From Streptomyces sp. BK340 (GTDB taxonomy: Bacteria > Actinomycetota > Actinomycetes > Streptomycetales > Streptomycetaceae), in the NCBI RefSeq assembly GCF_007827595.1, contig NZ_VISR01000015.1:1-64000 (forward strand): DNA of 64,000 nt, in the 5' to 3' direction. Under the pieces are notes generated by a model that saw nothing but the letters and a program-made list of their open reading frames with translations, searched no databases and had not been told where the DNA came from. The first letter of the stretch is position 1. Every line of letters begins with the position of its first letter. Below are positions 61,490 to 64,000 of the stretch, one piece after another. Made by a program: the position numbers and the translations under genes.

Positions 61490-62236
61490 TCACCACATGA
61501 ACTGGCCGCCGTCCACGATCAGCTTCTGGCCGGTTATGTAGGCGGCGCGTTCGCCCACCAGGAACTCCAGGGCGTCCGCCATCTCGTCGGGGGAGCCGAT
61601 CCTGCGCTGCGGGATCTCGTCCAGCAGCGCGTTCATGTATTCCGGCTCGGCCACGCGGTAGCGGGTCCGCATCTCCTCTGTGTCGATCATCCCGGGGATG
61701 AGGCAGTTCACCCGGATGCTCGGCGCCAGTTCCATGGCCAGGCACTTGGTCAGGTGGAGCAGACCGGCTTTGCTCGAACAGTAATTGGCGCCGTTCAGCC
61801 GGGGGCGGATCGCCGTGGTCGCGCCGATGTTGACGATGGAGCCGCCGCCGGCCTCCCTCATGTGCGGAGCGAAGGCCCGGGTCATGTAGAAGGGTCCCGA
61901 GAGATTGGTGTCCAGCACCCGGCGCCAGTCGGTGTCGGAGATCTCGAGTACCGGCCGGTCGATGTTCAGTCCGGCGTTGTTGACCAGCACCTGCGGGGTT
62001 CCGTGCTCGGTGCGCACGAGTTCGGCCAGGTGTGCCACGTCTTCGGGGTCGGACACATCCGACCGGACCACCGACAGACCCTTGTCGATCTCCTGCAGTG
62101 CTTGGTTCGCGGATTCCTCGTCACTGCGGAACGTCGCGACCACCCGGAATCCCATCCGGGTGAGTCTGCGGCTGAATGCGAGTCCGATTCCCTTGGTTCC
62201 GCCGGTGACGAGAGCCAACTTGTCCGGTGATTGCAC
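61490..62236 (-). CDS. Short-chain dehydrogenase/reductase (FabG-like)
   Basis: A 248-residue classical SDR. The cofactor loop is ALVTGGTKGIGLAF, followed by NNAGLN. Catalytic Ser, Tyr and Lys are visible in the NIGATTA (Thr/Ser), N-YCSSKAG region; the Tyr is in NYCSSK and the Ser position before it reads G-A-T. FabG-like C-terminus (GQKLIVDGGQFMW). It probably reduces a ketone in a precursor of the NRPS. The GTG at 62236 is chosen for the upstream GGGGG; the longer frame to 62299 lacks a ribosome-binding site. Likely first gene of the SDR-SIS-NRPS-monooxygenase operon. Confidence 0.85.
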   Translation of the reverse strand: MQSPDKLALVTGGTKGIGLAFSRRLTRMGFRVVATFRSDEESANQALQEIDKGLSVVRSDVSDPEDVAHLAELVRTEHGTPQVLVNNAGLNIDRPVLEISDTDWRRVLDTNLSGPFYMTRAFAPHMREAGGGSIVNIGATTAIRPRLNGANYCSSKAGLLHLTKCLAMELAPSIRVNCLIPGMIDTEEMRTRYRVAEPEYMNALLDEIPQRRIGSPDEMADALEFLVGERAAYITGQKLIVDGGQFMW

Positions 62237-62663
62237 ACAAACCCCCGTTGCATAGGTTGCGCAGTGCGGCACCGATGGCCGCACGCCGACGCCGGGCACG
62301 ACTCATGGATCGGCCGACGCCTCGTCCGTCGTGGTGCGTCCTGCATGTTTTCCGGCCCTGGGCCGGTGATCACAGTCCGGGAACGCGCCCCGCGTCCCGA
62401 CCGTGTTCGAATCGCCGGCCGCCACGGAAGTGCCGGATTCCCGCACGGCGAGCCGACCGCCGACGGGGTGCAGCGTGGGCGGGGCGTCTTATTCCGTGCA
62501 AACGCTGCTCACCCCTGGAGGGCAGGGGGAGACGCGGCGGCCGGTATGCCCGGGCGGCGGGAGAGCGGCCGGTGATCGCCCGCGTCGCGCCGTCCTGTCC
62601 CCGAAGGCGGCCACGGCTCAGGTCATGCCGGTGCCGCCCCGTGGTGAGGGAACCTGCGGCGAC
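62237..62663. other. Intergenic region before the NRPS operon
   Basis: No gene in 427 bases. A perfect 7-bp dyad, GTGCGGC (62264-62270) with GCCGCAC (62278-62284), lies 28 bases upstream of the dehydrogenase start and could be an operator or leader hairpin. The stretch 62490-62512 is locally less GC-rich. The promoter of the - strand operon should lie here, but I cannot place its hexamers with confidence. Confidence 0.5.
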
Positions 62664-63716
62664 TCAGCCGGCCACGGGCTTGCGGGCGCGGAGGATGACG
62701 TCGAACCGCCCGGGATACTGGCGGTCCATCGGCTCGAAGCCCGCTTCGGTGTACCACCGCTCGAATTCGCGTGGCGTGTACGTGCGGCCTTCGGGCGACG
62801 CGATCGTCTGGACGTACGCCGACATGAACGCGGCGTGGGTAGGGCCGGTCTCCTCGTCGTCCTGAGCGCAGGCGACGATCACCATGTGGCCACCCGGCTC
62901 CAGCGCGCGGTAGGTCTTCGCAAAGAGGGTGCGGACCTGCTCCGGGGACCAGATCTCGAGGAAGCGTGAGTACACGACGCAGTCGTGGGACGTGGGGAAC
63001 TCGTCCTGCCAGATGTCGGTTCCGACGGCGCGGACCCGCTCGGACAGGCCGGACTCGGCGATCCGCTCGTTCGCCATCTGCGCCACGTTCGGGAGTTCGA
63101 GGATGGTCGCCTCGAGGTGGGGCCACCGCTGGGCGAAGCCGATGGCATTGGTCCCAGTCCCCCCGCCGACGTCCAGCACCTTGTGGTACGACGAGAAGTC
63201 CACGGCGTTGACCAGGTCCTCGACCACCGAGCGGCTCTGGTGGTCCATCATGGCGGTGAAGACCTGTTCGAGGTTCTTGTCCTCGGCGAGGAGCTCGTAC
63301 AGTGTGGTCGCGGACGATCCGGCGAGCAGCTCGCGGTCCAGCCCCAGGTTCGTGTCGTCCACCAGCGATTCGTACAGCCAGCTCATCGGCCGGTACAGCA
63401 TCTCGTGGGTGTAGCGGATGATGACGGGCATGAACTCGTCGGGATCGCCCGCCACGAGATCGGTCGCGGCGGTGTTGTGATACCCGTCGCCGTCCTTGCG
63501 CACGAGGCCGAAGGCACAGCAGCCGAGCATCAGCACATGTCCCGCGCGTTCTTGCAGACCTAACGCGCCGGTGATCTCTTCTAGGGTGCTGCCCGGCTGC
63601 TCCTTGAGCAGGGTGAACAGCTTCAGACGCAGTGCGGCGTGCAGGAACGGGAACCGGAAGCTGGTGTACACCAGATTCCACAGCTCGTCCATGGCGGCCG
63701 CGGACGGTTCGGTCAT
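62664..63716 (-). CDS. SAM-dependent methyltransferase, dimerisation-domain type
   Basis: 350 residues. An N-terminal winged-helix dimerisation domain (about 10-100: LWNLVYTSFRFPFLHAALRL, LEEITGALGLQ, then GLVRKDGDGYHNT) precedes a class I SAM fold (KVLDVGGGTGTNAIGFAQRW near residue 180, then ATILELP). This is the plan of small-molecule O-methyltransferases such as hydroxyindole O-methyltransferase. Some relatives C-methylate aromatic amino acids in NRPS pathways. The substrate may be the ring oxidised by the FAD monooxygenase of this locus. AAGGGG lies 7-8 bases before the ATG. Separated from the SDR by 427 bases, so probably its own transcript. Confidence 0.85.
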   Translation of the reverse strand: MTEPSAAAMDELWNLVYTSFRFPFLHAALRLKLFTLLKEQPGSTLEEITGALGLQERAGHVLMLGCCAFGLVRKDGDGYHNTAATDLVAGDPDEFMPVIIRYTHEMLYRPMSWLYESLVDDTNLGLDRELLAGSSATTLYELLAEDKNLEQVFTAMMDHQSRSVVEDLVNAVDFSSYHKVLDVGGGTGTNAIGFAQRWPHLEATILELPNVAQMANERIAESGLSERVRAVGTDIWQDEFPTSHDCVVYSRFLEIWSPEQVRTLFAKTYRALEPGGHMVIVACAQDDEETGPTHAAFMSAYVQTIASPEGRTYTPREFERWYTEAGFEPMDRQYPGRFDVILRARKPVAG

Positions 63717-64000
63717 GGTGATCCCCCTTGGCTGGCCTCAGGTACGCACCTTCGGCCGATTCGTGGTGGAGTCAGGCATCGTCCGGGTTGTGGCGATCGA
63801 CGGGCGCTCGGGCGGACACACGCAGGGGCAGCGGATCACCGCCCGCAGTCGGGTCTCGCCTTGCTCCGCCTCGGACGTGAACTACGTCCGTGTGCAGCGG
63901 TCGGCGGGCGGAGATCGTCCTCGCGGGCACGCGGGGCAGCGGCGACCTCGTCGAGTGCGGCGAGGCGTGGGCCGGCTCCGCTGCGTCCTGGCAACGGCCA
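63717..64000. other. Right-end region without a recognisable gene
   Basis: 284 bases to the window edge. No open frame with family features or a good ribosome-binding site. It includes the methyltransferase ribosome-binding site at its left edge and may contain the beginning of a gene outside the window. Confidence 0.5.

Noticed and set aside
1..64000. CRISPR arrays, tRNA/rRNA genes, phage or integrase, complete insertion sequences
   Set aside because: None could be found by reading both strands; the short repeats present are hairpins or coding repeats.

Overview
This is a high-GC actinomycete window, most likely Streptomyces or a close relative. The evidence is GTG/TTG starts, G/C-ending codons, ATGA/GTGA stop-start overlaps, a Streptomyces-style intergenic palindrome, and the gene families present. 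No tRNA, rRNA, CRISPR array, intact insertion sequence or integrase was seen. The first ~130 bases are almost pure C and look like a degraded contig end, so whatever lies left of the first gene is lost.

Region 1 (148-9414) is a compact secondary-metabolite cassette. It encodes a free-standing adenylation-carrier didomain, a P450, a type II thioesterase, tryptophan 2,3-dioxygenase, an isopropylmalate-dehydrogenase-like oxidoreductase, a kynurenine-3-monooxygenase-like flavoprotein, an ABM-domain protein and an aryl-AMP ligase. This set matches the enzymes that turn tryptophan into the quinoxaline-2-carboxylate starter of echinomycin-type peptides: Trp is loaded on the carrier, beta-hydroxylated, released, ring-opened, oxidised, cyclised, and then activated as an aryl acid.

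Region 2 (9751-15552) is a polymorphic toxin pair. A 1575-residue Rhs protein with an endonuclease-like C-terminus is followed by a probable immunity gene. A decayed multicopper oxidase (15575-16215) follows.

Region 3 (16829-44783) is a ~27-kb Wzx/Wzy-type exopolysaccharide locus, nearly all on the + strand with overlapping genes. It has an initiating glycosylphosphotransferase, a GDP-mannose-dehydrogenase-like enzyme, two co-polymerases with degenerate kinase-like tails, AsnB, a fused dehydrogenase, a heparinase-like protein, a beta-helix protein, polymerase, flippase, three glycosyltransferases, a CDP-sugar/C-methyl-sugar cassette, pyruvyl transferase and an aminotransferase. A candidate structured leader RNA (16829-16957) and a possible alternative-hairpin switch precede the first gene.

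Region 4 (44801-51599) looks like ordinary chromosome: PAP2 phosphatase, a GntR/ABC operon with a 12-bp palindromic operator, acyltransferase, polysaccharide deacetylase and acyl-CoA dehydrogenase. It ends in a truncated aminotransferase relic.

Region 5 (51867-63716) is a second biosynthetic locus on the - strand: methyltransferase, short-chain dehydrogenase, a sugar-isomerase-like SIS protein, a two-module NRPS (C-A-PCP-C-A-PCP-TE) and an FAD monooxygenase. The first NRPS module carries the serine code. Serine is also the residue that quinoxaline or quinoline starters are joined to in known peptides, so regions 1 and 5 may be halves of one pathway separated by the polysaccharide locus. That link is inference.
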